Assembly: GCF_022539505.1 (NCBI RefSeq)
Contig: NC_061508.1
Coordinates: forward strand, 36,078,256 to 36,142,255
Origin: Lolium rigidum
Taxonomy: Eukaryota; Streptophyta; Magnoliopsida; Poales; Poaceae
DNA: 64,000 nt
Direction of reading: 5' to 3'
The notes beneath the pieces are model-generated. The model saw only the letters and a program-made list of their open reading frames with translations, made no database searches and was not told where the DNA came from. Both the position numbers and the translations under genes were made by a program. Of this stretch, positions 43,978 to 55,245 are shown piece after piece (within the stretch, counting starts at the first letter, position 1; every line of letters begins with the position of its first letter).

Positions 43978-44304
43978 ATGCCTCCGAAGAAGAAGACGAC
44001 GACGATGGAGAAGTCGCGCAAGGCGGTGTTGAAGGTCAAGCCGATGGACATAACAGGGGAAGCTTGGCTAGCCAAGCGCAGTGACGGCCAACCACAAAAT
44101 TGCATCGCAAGGCCAGCGAGACGGGGACAAAAAGCTAGCGGCAGCGGCACTGGTTTGCCTAAGCCTCCGAAGCACGAACACAGTCAAGGGAGAACCACTG
44201 ACTGCTATTCTAGGAGTGCCTCCCTATCGGTGCCGACATCGGTGGCTCTTGTACCGGTGAAGGAGGAGCCAGACGTGATGGAGGTGCCGACACCATTCAT
44301 TTGA
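43978..44304 (+). CDS. Small lysine-rich protein of unknown function
   Basis: A 108-codon ORF starting MPPKKKTTTMEKSRKAVLKV, with KPMDITGEAWLAKRSDGQ and a C-terminal VKEEPDVMEVPTPFI. The N-terminus is strongly basic, like a nuclear signal. The start MPPKKK and the phrase MDITGEAW recall grass NAM-associated/transposase-derived proteins, but this is a weak resemblance. An out-of-frame ATG lies 32 bp upstream (43946), which would hinder translation. A TATA-like motif precedes it. I do not recognise a family; it may be a decayed member of a repeat-associated gene family. Confidence 0.4.
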   Translation: MPPKKKTTTMEKSRKAVLKVKPMDITGEAWLAKRSDGQPQNCIARPARRGQKASGSGTGLPKPPKHEHSQGRTTDCYSRSASLSVPTSVALVPVKEEPDVMEVPTPFI

Positions 44305-44938
44305 TCTATGTTGGCGATGAGAAGTCTATGCTTTCTTGTAGCGAAACTTTGATGACGATATATATAGTGGCTTGTGTTGGCCAGAATTTGATGTGGGAGA
44401 CTTTGAATTTTATTCATAAATTCTAGGCTTTGAATTTCCTTTCCTATTTTGATTGTGAGTTTGAACATATATTTTTAGGTCTAATGTCTATAGGGGCTGG
44501 TCTATTGCGTGCGCAGCTCCTCTCCAAATGGTGGAAGCGAGTACCGGCAGGCTAGTGCCGGCATCTATTTTAGGAGCGCCCGTGGAGATGCTTTTACAAT
44601 TAGCATAAAGCACCGTACTTATATTAATAAGCTCGTCAGTTTTAGTTTTGTCCCTGGTCATCAGATCGCGTTGAAGCTGTACAGTACTGCATGCATATCT
44701 TACTTGCTGGCTCTCTATCCAACTGATTGATGTTCACAAGCTGACACTGCCGTAGAGAGAAAAATATGAATATATCAATGTAGATTGATCTGCCTGGTAC
44801 ACGCGCAGCTCGATCGAATCACATTTTTGCAGCTCGCGTGTTCCACGCCCTGAATGGCTGAATGCGACCCCGCCGATGCCCCCACCTTTGCTAATTTGTC
44901 TTTGTCAAGCTCACATATGACACACCCTGTAGCCATCC
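44305..44938. other. Intergenic region upstream of the acid phosphatase gene
   Basis: No gene or clear repeat. Short ORFs lack domains. It should contain the upstream promoter of the acid phosphatase gene. Confidence 0.4.
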
Positions 44939-44946
44939 TATTTAAA
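44939..44946 (+). promoter_or_regulatory. TATA box of the acid phosphatase gene
   Basis: CTATTTAAAAGG, 54 bp upstream of the start codon, at the right distance for a leader of about 25-30 nt. Confidence 0.6.
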
Positions 44947-44999
44947 AGGCTAACCGCACACACTAGTCTGGACATTGCAGCCCAAGAGCAGCTCCTACA

Positions 45000-47273
45000 A
45001 TGGCCATGGCTAGGATGCTCCTCCTCCTCGTCGCCATGGCTCTACTGGGCTCCTGCAGCGCTTCGGAGCTAACGGGAGCGCCGGTCATCCACCCGTTGCG
45101 GCAGCTGCTTGGCTCCGGCAGGGAGCTGGCGAGCCGCGGCGGCGTGCCGTGCGACAGCTGGATGCTCGGCGTCGAGGCCCACAACGTGAGGGACTGGAAG
45201 ACGGTCCCGGCCAACTGCGAGGGCTACGTCGGGCACTACATGCTCGGCAGCCACTACCGCCGGGACTCCAAGGTCGTCGTCGACGAGGCCCTCGCCTACG
45301 CCGAGACCCTCAAGCTCGCCGGCAAAGGCAAGGAGGTGTGGGTGTTCGACATCGACGAGACCACCCTCTCCAACCTCCCCTACTACGCCAAGCACGGCTT
45401 CGGGTACGCACTTTACTTGCTTTATTTTTGCTATTTTTGTAGCTGCATTTGAGCAGGGACTTGCACTTATCTTATTATCATTTAGATAAAGAATAAAATC
45501 TGACTACACCTTGTAGAAAATTACTCGGAAAATATGCTTAACACGACAGCACCATAAGCGTCTGTAGCACCGGATCTCTCATAGATAAAAAATAGGGGGG
45601 AAATATATTAAACTTGAAGTGAAAAAATAGTATGGTTTGGACATGATAGTCATCAGAAAACACACGGACGGGCAATAGGACCTGTCAATGACGAACAAGA
45701 CAATTATGCAAGTAAAGAGATAGTGACAACTGCGTCGAAAAAAGGTTGTATCGACAAAAACAATAAAGCTGAGCTGTTGCATAGGACTGTACATGCTGGG
45801 TTGAGGAGTGGGATACGATGGAACTAAAAAAGTTGCAAGTCTGACACCGTTTGGTCCATATCAAACAGTGCCGCGTGATCCAGACGGCGAGTTCATGTCG
45901 GTATTATGTATTTGGTAGTATTACTTTATATACCCTCTACTTGGTCACCTTATCATTAATTGGTCTCTGGTTCGTCGACAACAGCATGCTCATGCACGTG
46001 CTTACGTACAGAGCAAGCAACTAAAAACATACATATCGAAATCATTCTTCCAACCAAAAATATCACGCGGAAAGTGTCTTTGACACATAGGCACCAATGC
46101 TCTCCTCACTTTTTAGATTTTTAAAAATTTTAAAATCTTATGTTTCTAAGTCTCAAAAAATTATAACGTTAAATATATAGAAAGATATATACGAGTGCGG
46201 TGTATGCAAAAAAAAAAACTTACGTTAAAAGTACTTTTTATTTTGAACAATATAAAAAATACAAATTTCTCACAGTAAATGGTAGTAAAATAGTATTACA
46301 ATAGTGTATCCCTTTGTTAGAAATTTATTGTTGTTGTATTTCCCAAAATTTAAAGTATTTTTTACCGGGACTTTTTTGTATACACTTCTGATGAACATAT
46401 CTATCTACATATTTAACGCCATAATTTCTGAAAACATAAAAGTGTGAGGTTTTGAAATTTTCAAAAAGCGGAAAGTGGAGGGAGCATTAGTACCCGTGTG
46501 CACCAAATCCCTGCCATCAAAGAGTTCTTTTATTGTGCATATATAATGCTTATTTATTTTCCTACATTGCATCGTATTCTCCAGTAGGGTGCTTAGTCAC
46601 AATAATTTTAGATACAAATAAAAAGTTTTAACACATGAATGATTGATCTGCTTCATTTTCAAGGGTTTGCTAGTTACTTTTTTAAAACCTCGTGCCAAAA
46701 CTTTCTATAAATGAATTTAACTTAACGTGCTATGCACGTACCGGTGTACTAGTAACTGTGAAGTTACTCTGTTACAAACAAAGATCATGGTCATGTTTTA
46801 GTAAGAACTGTATATGCAGACATGTATGTAATGTTATTGTTAAAATGTGGCGTTAATCCATTGTTTCGTGTAATGTATACGCACGCAGGACTAAGCCGTT
46901 CAACGCGACGAGCTTCAACGCGTACGTCCTGGAGGGGAGCGCGCTTGCCCTGCCGGAGACGAAGCGGCTGTACAAGAAGCTGCTGTCGATGGGCGTGAAG
47001 CCGGTGCTGCTCACGGGCCGGACCGAGGACCAGAGGGCCATCACCATCGCCAACCTCCTCCACCAGGGCTTCTCCGGGTGGATGAACCTACTGCTCAAGC
47101 AGCCCGGGTTCAAGGGCTCCGCCGTCGCGTACAAATCCGGCGAGAGGCAGAAGCTGCAGGACGCCGGGTATGTCATCGTCGGCAACATCGGCGACCAGTG
47201 GAGCGACATCCTCGGCGCGCCAGAGGGCACCCGCACCTTCAAGCTGCCTGACCCCATGTACTACATCGGCTAG
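45000..47273 (+). CDS. Secreted HAD-type acid phosphatase (VSP/acid phosphatase 1 family)
   Basis: Two exons (45000-45403, 46889-47273) join GG/G in frame to 262 aa, the usual length. Residues 1-22 form a signal peptide (MAMARMLLLLVAMALLGSCS). HAD motifs follow in order: DxDxT as VFDIDETTLSN (nucleophile Asp near 117), motif II LLTGRTED (near 175-182), and motif IV GDQWSD (236-241). The C-terminus FKLPDPMYYIG is highly typical. The enzyme hydrolyses phosphate monoesters at acid pH; legume relatives with lost nucleophile are vegetative storage proteins, but here the nucleophile is present, so activity is expected. Likely secreted or vacuolar. The 1485-bp intron carries a MITE. A nearby upstream Met (45000) is preferred over 45006 or 45012 because it gives the full signal peptide. 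The gene looks intact. Confidence 0.95.
46085..46505. mobile_element. Long-TIR MITE in the acid phosphatase intron
   Basis: The left arm GGCACCAATGCTCTCCTCAC and the reversed right arm GGTACTAATGCTCCCTCCAC are homologous for about 130 bp, through GTTAAATATATAGA / GTTAAATATGTAGA and a GTGTATGCAAAAAA / GTGTATACAAAAAA block. It resembles the element at 18834-19192. No coding capacity; it should not affect splicing sites. Confidence 0.75.
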
Positions 47274-47345
47274 ATCAGCTCTTGATTGCTCGTGATGATT
47301 GATGAACAAGCTACTAGCTCCATGCTCCTGTATGCATGCTTCATT

Positions 47346-47351
47346 AATAAA
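47346..47351 (+). terminator. Polyadenylation signal of the acid phosphatase gene
   Basis: AATAAA 73 bp after the stop codon, a usual distance for a plant near-upstream element. Confidence 0.55.
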
Positions 47352-47851
47352 AGTAGATCGCATCAACTTTTGCTTGGCTAATTTCCTTAGCTGGGGAGTT
47401 AATTAATAGACTCATGAAATAGTCCGTCCTCATTTGGATCTTGTACAGACCTGCGCAAGTGTTAAACTGGCCTTGTGAGTTGTGACTGCAAGATAATGCA
47501 ATTCAAATGATTCGGCTTGACTCTAGACCTCGTGCTCTAAAAAAATACCAATGCCTAATAAGATGATATTTTAAGAAATGAGTTATGCTACTAAGCATAA
47601 TCAGGACATGTTTTATTGGTTTAAGTTGTTGTTTCCCCTTCTTTGTGTATTTTTACCCTTGAGTTATATATATAGACTCAATTTTAGGGTATTTTATAAT
47701 TCATTCAAAGTGATTTGAAATGTCTGTAAGAATTTGATTATTTTCATGATTTCAAGGTTTGAAATCATGTTTGGCGCAAATATCATAGTTTTTGGAAAAA
47801 CTTTTATCTATTTTGAATCATTGTCAAAATGACCATTCGGCTCATAAGTCT
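47352..47851. other. AT-rich intergenic DNA
   Basis: No gene or clear repeat seen downstream of the acid phosphatase gene. Confidence 0.4.
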
Positions 47852-48156
47852 GGCCATAGTGCGAGTATCTTAGGTAGTATTATGCAACTTAGGCCCACAA
47901 AAATCTGATGTGGCATCTAATTAAGGGGGGGAGATAGGATTAGAGTAACATAGGCAGATACTGTATCATAACGTATGTTAAGAGAAAAGTTAATGCCAAA
48001 TAGATCTTGTACATTGATTTACATTGAGATTCTACAAAATAATAAATTTATAAGATTATGATACTACTCTGTAATACAACCCACTATAGAGATAGTATCA
48101 TAGACAAATATCATATGCATGATACTACTATATGATACTATGCACTATGATCAGCC
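47852..48156. mobile_element. MITE with 7-bp or longer target duplication
   Basis: The left end GGCCATAGTGCGAGTATCTT and reversed right end GGCTGATCATAGTGCATAGT share CATAGTGC and then AGTATC, GTAGTATTATGCA-type sequence. TAAGTCT flanks both sides (47845-47851, 48157-48163), with partial extension, which fits a Mutator-like (8-10 bp) or hAT (8 bp) target duplication. The interior is rich in GATACTA units. Confidence 0.7.
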
Positions 48157-48400
48157 TAAGTCTTTTAAACTCCTTTGACTCACAAATCATCAAGACTTCA
48201 TAAAATTTAATAACAATCATATTTGAACTCCTTGGGTCATTGGGGTCCTAAAAATGATTTTGCTTTGTTTTCTGAGTTACGCTTATTTTTTGATTTACTT
48301 TTTGTATTTTCTTAATTTGATTATATATCGTCCTCGCCCTACTAGTTAGTCTAGAGACTGAACTGATTCGACCGGCTCGGTCGGTCGATCCTACCCAGGC

Positions 48401-48418
48401 CTCTCTCTCTCTCTCTCT
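48401..48418. repeat. (CT)9 microsatellite
   Basis: Nine perfect CT dinucleotides in a pyrimidine-rich stretch. Confidence 0.95.
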
Positions 48419-48547
48419 AAGTTCCTCATCTGTGTGCTCCTGCGACTCCGCGTCGCCTCCATCATCGATCGCTTCTCGATTCTGTCCAGCTCTGGCGGCT
48501 ATGTCCCCTCAAACAAAGTGTTCCTGAATAAGAAGGGTGTCGCCGGT

Positions 48548-48707
48548 TGATACATCTCGAATGTATCTACTTTTTTAAATACTTTTTTCGATGATTTGCT
48601 CTGAAATCTCACCATACTTTGATAAAACTACCGAAATCTAACGTTGTTTTTAGCAAAAGTCTTCTTTTTATCTATTTTCGCAGGAAATAAATTCGAGGAA
48701 AACGATC
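48548..48707 (+). repeat. LTR piece 1 of the composite Gypsy element
   Basis: 160 bp starting with the LTR 5' end TGATACATCTCGAATGTATC. It stops abruptly at about 48707, where the gag C-terminus of the minus-strand Gypsy fragment begins; no target duplication remains at this side. Confidence 0.65.
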
Positions 48708-50940
48708 ACGCAGGTTGTTGCTGGCCTGCCTGCTGGATGAGTTTATGCATATCGATGAACTGCCGACAGTCCCTGAGCAGGTGGCTAGACTTTATTTTAC
48801 CATCCTTGGAGTCGGTATATGAATGCAGGTAGCATGGGGCGTTGATCTGCTCAGCGTAGGGTAGTTCGGGTGTTCTCTCGCCGTCGTGGTTTATAGTTGC
48901 CACGGTTACCGGAGTTGCTCCGATTACCGTCCCGTCGATCGTCTCGCCTCGTCATCATACCGGTCGCCCTGCCGATCAGAGTAGCCTGCGGCCACCAAGT
49001 TATTGTCATCGTAACCGCGGTTCTTCCTTCTCTTGTTGCGATCCCTTCGACCACCCGAATCATGTTTCGGCTGGTCATCCTCTTCGTCGTCGCTGCGCTG
49101 TCGTGGCTTTCGAACGTTGTCTTCGCCATCGGCCCAACTGTTGGCGATTTCCATTAACTTGGTTATGGTTTTAGGCTTTTTGCGCCCAAGCTCCTCTATG
49201 TAACTTTCCCGCTGAACACCGTCGCTGAAAGCGTCAATTGCTCTGTCGACAGATACGTCTTCGGCGGCGTTTAGGAGTTTTGTGAATCTCCCGATGTACG
49301 AACGCATCGATTCCCTCTGCTTCTGGCGGCAATTTCGCAGCTCTTCGATCCCGACGGGCCTCTTGTATGTCGCTTGGAAGTTGGCAACGAAGGCATCTAC
49401 TAGGTCGTCCCATGATTTAATGGAGCCTTTCGGCAGCCCCCTTAGCCAGGCCCGTGCTGAATCTTTCAAGTAAAGCTGCAAGAATTGCATTGCTGCTATC
49501 TGGTTTCCTTTGTGCAAGATCACAGTCGCGGGTAGTCGTCTATCCAAGATCTTGGTTCTTGCTGCCCATCGTACTTGGCGGCGTCGGTAGGGGTAGGCTT
49601 GAACTTTTTGGGTGGCATCGTTTCGCGGATCTTGTAACTTAGACGAGTCGGCTCCCCCGAGCTCGCCGTCGTACTCCTGGTCCTCATCCGAAGAATCGCT
49701 ATCGTCGTCCTTCCTGGTGGCGCGTCGCCGCCTTGCTTTGTCGATCCTGCTCTGGGTGATTTTGTCTCGAGCATCTCTCGCATGATTTTTCGACCCACTG
49801 CCTTGGATGGTGGTCTTTTCTTTTGGCGGGGCTAGGTTGTTCCCCAGTATTGCGAGACTCTCCAGGGCACCTCGATGAGCTTGAGCCATGGATCCTTCGG
49901 GGCGCTGGTTGATGAGGTAAGCGGCGAGGTTAGCCGTTGCTCCTGCGACGGTCTTCGGCCGTGGCATGCCGGCGGTATCCATAGTCATAAAGGATTTGGT
50001 CAGATTCGACGTTATTTCTCTGGCGTCATCTTCGAAAGCCTGGATAGTCTTGACCGGTTCTTGCTCGTTCCGTGAGTGTTTCGGGAGGCACTCCCTTGCG
50101 AGCCCCTTCGCCGTTCGCTGGATCGATCCGCCGCGGATAGGCGTCTCTCGAGGGTAGCCTCGCTCTTTCGACGAGTGCTCTCGGTTTTTCTCTAGTATGG
50201 AGCGATAAGCATTGAGGGTTCCAACCGAAGTTCTGCGGGGAGCGGCGTGTTGTTGAGTACGTGCTTCCCTTGCCGCCGCCCACTCCTCATCCGCGATAGT
50301 GTAATCGCTGTCGTGGTTGCCGGCGCTGTTTTCAAAACTTGCCCTTCTATCTGGAACGGGGGTATGGTCCTCGTTTCCTCCGCGCCTTGCGTTTCCCGTG
50401 TTATTGGCGACATAAACCCGATGGTGTGCCGCCCTTCGGGTGGTTCCCCTGGATGATGTCGTCGATACTCGTCCTCTCCCGATGAATACTGGGCGTTGCA
50501 GATGAACGGCGTGTCGCTTGATCCCAGCCCGTGCCTGGTGTCACAGTTCAGGCAGTAGTATGAAGTTAGTTTCGAGGATGAGGAATCATCCGATCCTACC
50601 GACATGGAGGACGCCGAGCGGGGAGTTGAGGGCACGGGGAGCATGTCGATCCCGTCAGTCCAGCCGACAGGTCGAGTGATGACGACGCGCTTGATCCCGC
50701 CGACCCGGAAGTGGGGGATTCCAGCAGTCGAAGGATTCCCTCTGCGTTGACGTTGTAGTGAACGCTGCCGAAGGTCATCTCCATGTTTCCTTGTAGATCT
50801 GAAAAGTTCGAGCGGGAGGAATCGCTGTGTGGAGTAAACTCGTAGGAGCCGAATCGGATCGGGCTTCCCGGGGTTGGTGACGATGGTGTCGATGAAGCCG
50901 TCGATGAAGCTGCCGGCGAAACCGCCGGTGTCATGATCGG
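48708..50940 (-). pseudogene. Gypsy gag, frameshifted
   Basis: On the minus strand an N-terminal Ser/Pro-rich part (50940-50596) is followed by a cysteine pair region (TSYYCLNCDTRHGLG, about 50540), then the main gag frame 49988-48924 with LQLYLKDSARAWLRGLPKGS, SWDDLVDAFVANFQATYKRP and MRSYIGRFTKLLNAAEDVSV (Retrotrans_gag), a basic tail, and CYLHSYTDSKDGKIKSSHLL near 48800. Several frameshifts break it (for example near 49600 and 48900). It shows the part that the 24917 element lost. Confidence 0.85.
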
Positions 50941-51525
50941 ATCTGCCGATGCTCTGCCTTGTGCCGACAGGTTTCCCACAGACGGCGCTAATTGTCGAGG
51001 GTACTCCTCGCCAATGCCCTCCGATAGGGGCTTAGGGTTGACGGAATCCTGTAAGCTGACACGAGACATCGGTTCACAGACAAGCGGGGAGAGCGATTTA
51101 CCCGGGTTCGGGGCCCTCGATGAGGTAAAACCCTTACGTCCTGCCTGTCTGTTCTTGATTATGATGATAATGGGTTACAATGGGGTGCCGAATAGTTCGG
51201 CTGAGATCTCGTCGAGATGGTTGTTGCTAAGGTGACCTAGCTCTAAGCTTTCTCTGGCTAAGATTGATTGTGTCCCTCGGCAGCCCCTCTCCTGGCCTTT
51301 ATATAGGAGGCTAGGTCTCAAGAGGTCTCACCGAGTACGACTAGGTTTACAGTAGTTTTAGATCCGATCTTTCCTTGTTCGATCGCTTCCTTGTCTTGCC
51401 CGTCAAGGAACCTTCTGGTGCGCCGTCCTGGTGGCCCATCTCGCCTTCAGGTGTCTTCATGGGCCTCCAATTAGTCAATACAGGATAGGGTAATGTGGGT
51501 TACTCGAAGGGTAGTGCCCACGTCA
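48708..51525 (-). mobile_element. Minus-strand Gypsy fragment: 5' LTR and gag only
   Basis: Same family as the element at 24917-28939. The 5' LTR is 50993-51525 (533 bp, TGTCGAGGG...CCCACGTCA, minus-strand TATA at about 51298-51307). PBS-like sequence (minus strand TTAGCGCCGTC) lies just inside. Gag occupies most of the rest. Protease, pol and the 3' LTR are absent because the element ends at about 48708, most likely by a deletion that also removed its left flank. Confidence 0.85.
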
Positions 51526-52246
51526 CAAGGAGGTTGGGATTTGGAATCACACGAGAGGGGACACGAGGCCCCAAAGAGCACAGGTGGCACCCCCTCTACT
51601 AGGTGAATCACACGAGGAGGGACCCTTTCGCAAACAGAGCGCCCCACATCCACAATTTTCGTTTCGGGGTCAGATTGGTCCTGCTCTCCACGCTGGAGAG
51701 GGGGATTTCGAGGTCTTCTCCCCCATCATCGCCACCAACGTTCATCACCAACAACCATGTGCTCACTCTCCATCATCATGTGTGAGTAGTTCTCTCTACG
51801 CATGTGAGGTGTAAGGGGAATGGATGAGATTAATCATGCAATCATCCATATGTATCCATAGTTTCTTGTATAAGTTGTATGGATGTTGGTACACCTTTGA
51901 TATGTTTAATTCTTGTTGCTAGGACCCGAGTGACATGATTTCAGTATTGAACTTCTATTACCATATCATTTATATGAGTTTGGTATCTATCTGCAAAGTG
52001 TATTGTCTATTATTGTGTTGAACATGCGAACCCTAAAGTGACAGTTAGGGAAAACAATGGAAATATGCGGTAGTTTGAGGATATTGTGTGTTCATGGAGT
52101 GTTAATGCTATGTTCCGGCCTATTCGAAAGGATAATCCTTAATTTCCTGTAGTTCCAAGTTGTCCCCGATGAAATGGACAGGCAGGATAATAGATGTTAT
52201 GCAAATTCTTTTGGTTAGTATGCATAACTATATTTGGATAACACAC
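51526..52246 (+). repeat. LTR piece 2 of the composite Gypsy element
   Basis: Contains family phrases shared with the 33134 and 61823 LTRs: GGACCCGAGTGACATGATTT, GGAGTGTTAATGCTATGTTC and ATAGATGTTATGCAAATTCT. It continues LTR piece 1 after the minus-strand insertion and is cut at 52246 by the Tat-like element. Confidence 0.7.
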
Positions 52247-53414
52247 TGTTATCACCAGAGTTTGACCGGATCAGAGGTGGGCCGCGATTGGAGATGGGCT
52301 TGAAGAATATACATGGAAGAAATACATGAATCGGCCTTGTATACAAAGTTTGGGCTAGTTTGCCCGTGTATCTGTAACATAGTAGGATACGTGTCGGTTA
52401 GATAGAGTTTGGGCTCGTGCCCGGTTGGGATTATTCCCACGTTAGAAAGTCTACGGACTATAAATATGTATCTAGGGTTTATGAAATAAACAACAATCAC
52501 GTTCACCACAAACCAATCTAGGCGCATCGCCAACTCCCTTGTCTCGAGGGTTTCTTCCGGGTAAGCATCATGCTTCCTAGATCGCATCTTGCGATCTAGG
52601 CAGTACACGTTTATTCGCTGTTCATGCGTTGCTTGTGCTGAAGCCTTGTTGATGGCGAGCAACGTAGTTATCATAGATGTTTTAGGGTTAGCATTGTTCA
52701 TCGTATCATATGCTGTCGTCGTGCAACCCTTAGATGTCTAGCCGCCCTTACACCTATCTTGGGTGTAAGGGCGGCACCCCGCTTGATCATTATTTAGTAG
52801 ATCCGATCCGTTATAATTGCTCCTTGTTCTTCAAGGATTAGTTTAATATCTGCATAGTTAGGCCTTACAAACGGGTTGAAGGATCCGAGTGGCGCGTAGG
52901 GTGTAGTTTGCTAGCCCTAGACAGGATGTTCCGGGGATCAACTTCGTGTTGGTTTTTAGGCCTTGTCTAGGGTCGGTTTACGATCACCGTGCGTGGCCGC
53001 CGAGCTCAATCACGAGTAGGATGCTCCGATTATGTGGTGAAAACCCTAAATCGTAGTAGGTCGTTTTAGCTTTATTTTGATCAAGCAGGACCACCATCCG
53101 ATCGTACATCTCGTACGGATCATGGGTGGATCGGCTCCTTGAGCCGATTCACGAGACAACCTCGAGAGCCGATCGAGGCTCGTATTTAATGTTTACGTGT
53201 ATGCCATGCAGGAAACTAAGCGAGGCACATCCAACACCTTCCCCGACCGGGTATAGGTCAGGTGGCACGCCCTTGCATCGGCATCGGACGTGCGTGCCGG
53301 AGTCTTTGCGGGCCGTCGCTCGGAGGGGCCGGGGCCAGCCGCAGCCACCGGGAGCCTCCCGGCTCTACTCGTGCTGCCCGTCGCCGCTCGCCGGTGGGTT
53401 TCGACCGCAACACA
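52247..53414 (+). repeat. 5' LTR of the Tat-like element, 1168 bp
   Basis: Starts TGTTATCACCAGAGTTTGAC and ends CCGCAACACA at 53414, just before the PBS. Contains TATAAATATG near 52460 and splice-like and C-rich sequence downstream. Plus-strand ORFs inside are not genes. Confidence 0.7.
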
Positions 53415-53416
53415 TT

Positions 53417-53435
53417 TCGGCACGCCCGGTGGGAC
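53417..53435 (+). other. Primer-binding site of the Tat-like element
   Basis: TCGGCACGCCCGGTGGGAC directly after the LTR. A TGGCACGCCCGGTGGGAC-type PBS is common to Tat-lineage elements; here the second base differs. Confidence 0.55.
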
Positions 53436-53473
53436 GATCTTCGACATCAACCGCATCGCCATCTACATCCGAG

Positions 53474-55245
53474 ATGGCGGAAGGCACTCCGATCACGTAC
53501 GAGGATCCGGCCGAGGAGCTCAAGAAGAAGTATGACGAGGTCAAAGCGATCCTCGAAGCCGACCTCATCGGCTCTTTTCACAGAACCCGCTCACATGGCA
53601 TCAGGTGGAAAGGGTTCTCACCTGAAGGCGCGCTCGATGGAGTGGACATGTCCGCCCCGTCAGAAGAACGCACCAGGTCGCTGCGTCAGGAGATTAACTT
53701 CATGGTGACTCATTCGCTACACCGCCATTCTGAGAGCCTGGTGAACACTTTGGAGCGTGTCGCTCTTCGCGTGATCCAGGAAATCATGAAGCATCAGCAC
53801 TCTCCGTCAGGACCAGCTCTAGGGACTCACCAAGGAGAGATGCCACTCCAGTCCCGTCCACCGCCGCCATTCGCGTTGGCAGCACCGAAGTGCCGAATTC
53901 ACCGGCATACGTCGTCTACAAGATCGGTGGTGACCCCGGTGACTACCAGCTCTTGCATGAGGCGCCTAAGGAGATCCCTCACGGATACGCGTGCACATAC
54001 GTGCCAGCACCGCATGAATCGGGCCCTCACAAACCAGGACCGCAACGAGCGGGGACTTCGGAACAACAGGGAGGAACTTCGGGGACGGATCTTGAGAAGC
54101 GTGACGTGGCTAGCCAAGTACGCCACCCCGATAAACCTCCGGAGCCCAACTCCCTGCAGGTTGGCTCGAGCTTGAGAAGCAAGCATGGCTGGCTAAGTAT
54201 GCCACTCCGGCAAATCTTCGAGTTCGACTCTGCGGCCAGCACCGCGGATCAGATCAGTACAATCTTGAGAGACCAGTTCGGCATGGTCCCGAAGAGGAGG
54301 GCAATCGGCTATTCCAAGCCGTACCCCAACGAGTACGAGTTGATCCCACTACCACCCAAATATCGGCTCCCTGAGTTCTCCAAATTTAGTGGATCAGATG
54401 GTTCCAGCTCAATCGAGCATGTGAGCCGATATTTGGCACGGCTGGGCACGATCTCGGCATCGGATGAGCTGCGTGTGAGGTTCTTCGCACGGTCCCTCAC
54501 AGGATCGGCTTTCGGGTGGTACGCATCGCTGCCACCGGATTCAATCCGGACTTGGAAGCGGTTGGAGGAGCGGTTCCACATGCGGTATCACTCGAAGGCT
54601 TCCGAGGCCGGCATTGCCGATCTAGCACAAGTACGACAGAAGCGCGGAGAAACGAGTGTCGAATACATCCGGCGCTTCGAAACGTTAGGAACCAATGCTA
54701 TTCGGCACGTGTGACTGAAAAGAAGCGATCGAGTTGGCGGTGGTGGGTCTCGCATCACCGATCAAGGACGTGGCCTCCCAAGCAGACTACCCTTCACTGG
54801 CGCACATGGTGCAGAAACTGTCATTATATGAACAGCGCCACCCAGATGTACACCAGGATAAATTCAAGCGTGCGGTGGTCCTGGTTGAGGCAGATAAGGA
54901 TGAAGGCTCTGCGGGAGATCAAGAGGTAGCAGTAGCTGAATGGACTCGGGGGGCAAGCCCCGTGTCCTGCAAGTGGGGTAAGCCACAAGGTCCTCCAAGA
55001 GGGTTTGACTTCGACGTCACCAAGGCTGAGCAAATTTTCGACCTCTTGCTTAAGGAGAAACAGCTAAAGGTACCCGAAGGCCACAAGATCCCCACGGCGC
55101 AGGAGCTGAACGGGAAGCCATGCCGCAAGTGGCATAACACGTTCACCCACGCCACCAACGACTGCAGGGTGTGGCGTCGAGCAGGTCCAAATGGCAATAG
55201 AACAAGGGCGTCTAATTTTCAGCCAGTACGCCATGAAGGTTGACA
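53474..55245 (+). pseudogene. Tat-like gag, frameshifted
   Basis: ATG at 53474 starts MAEGTPITYEDPAEELKKKY. The frame shifts near 53880 to VVYKIGGDPGDYQLLHEAPK, then shows the gag core (LPEFSKFSGSDGSSSIEHVS, RFFARSLTGSAFGWYASLPP, WKRLEERFHMRYHSKASEAG, RQKRGETSVEYIRRFETLG). A stop at about 54714 and a shift lead to LAVVGLASPIKDVASQADYP and the zinc-knuckle-like CRKWHNTFTHATNDCRVWR near 55125-55180. Two frameshifts make it inactive as it stands. This order matches Retrotrans_gag proteins of Tat elements. Confidence 0.85.

Noticed and set aside
53126..53470. Long N-terminal extension of the Tat-like gag frame
   Set aside because: It lies in the LTR and PBS region; translation of gag should start at the ATG at 53474 after the PBS.
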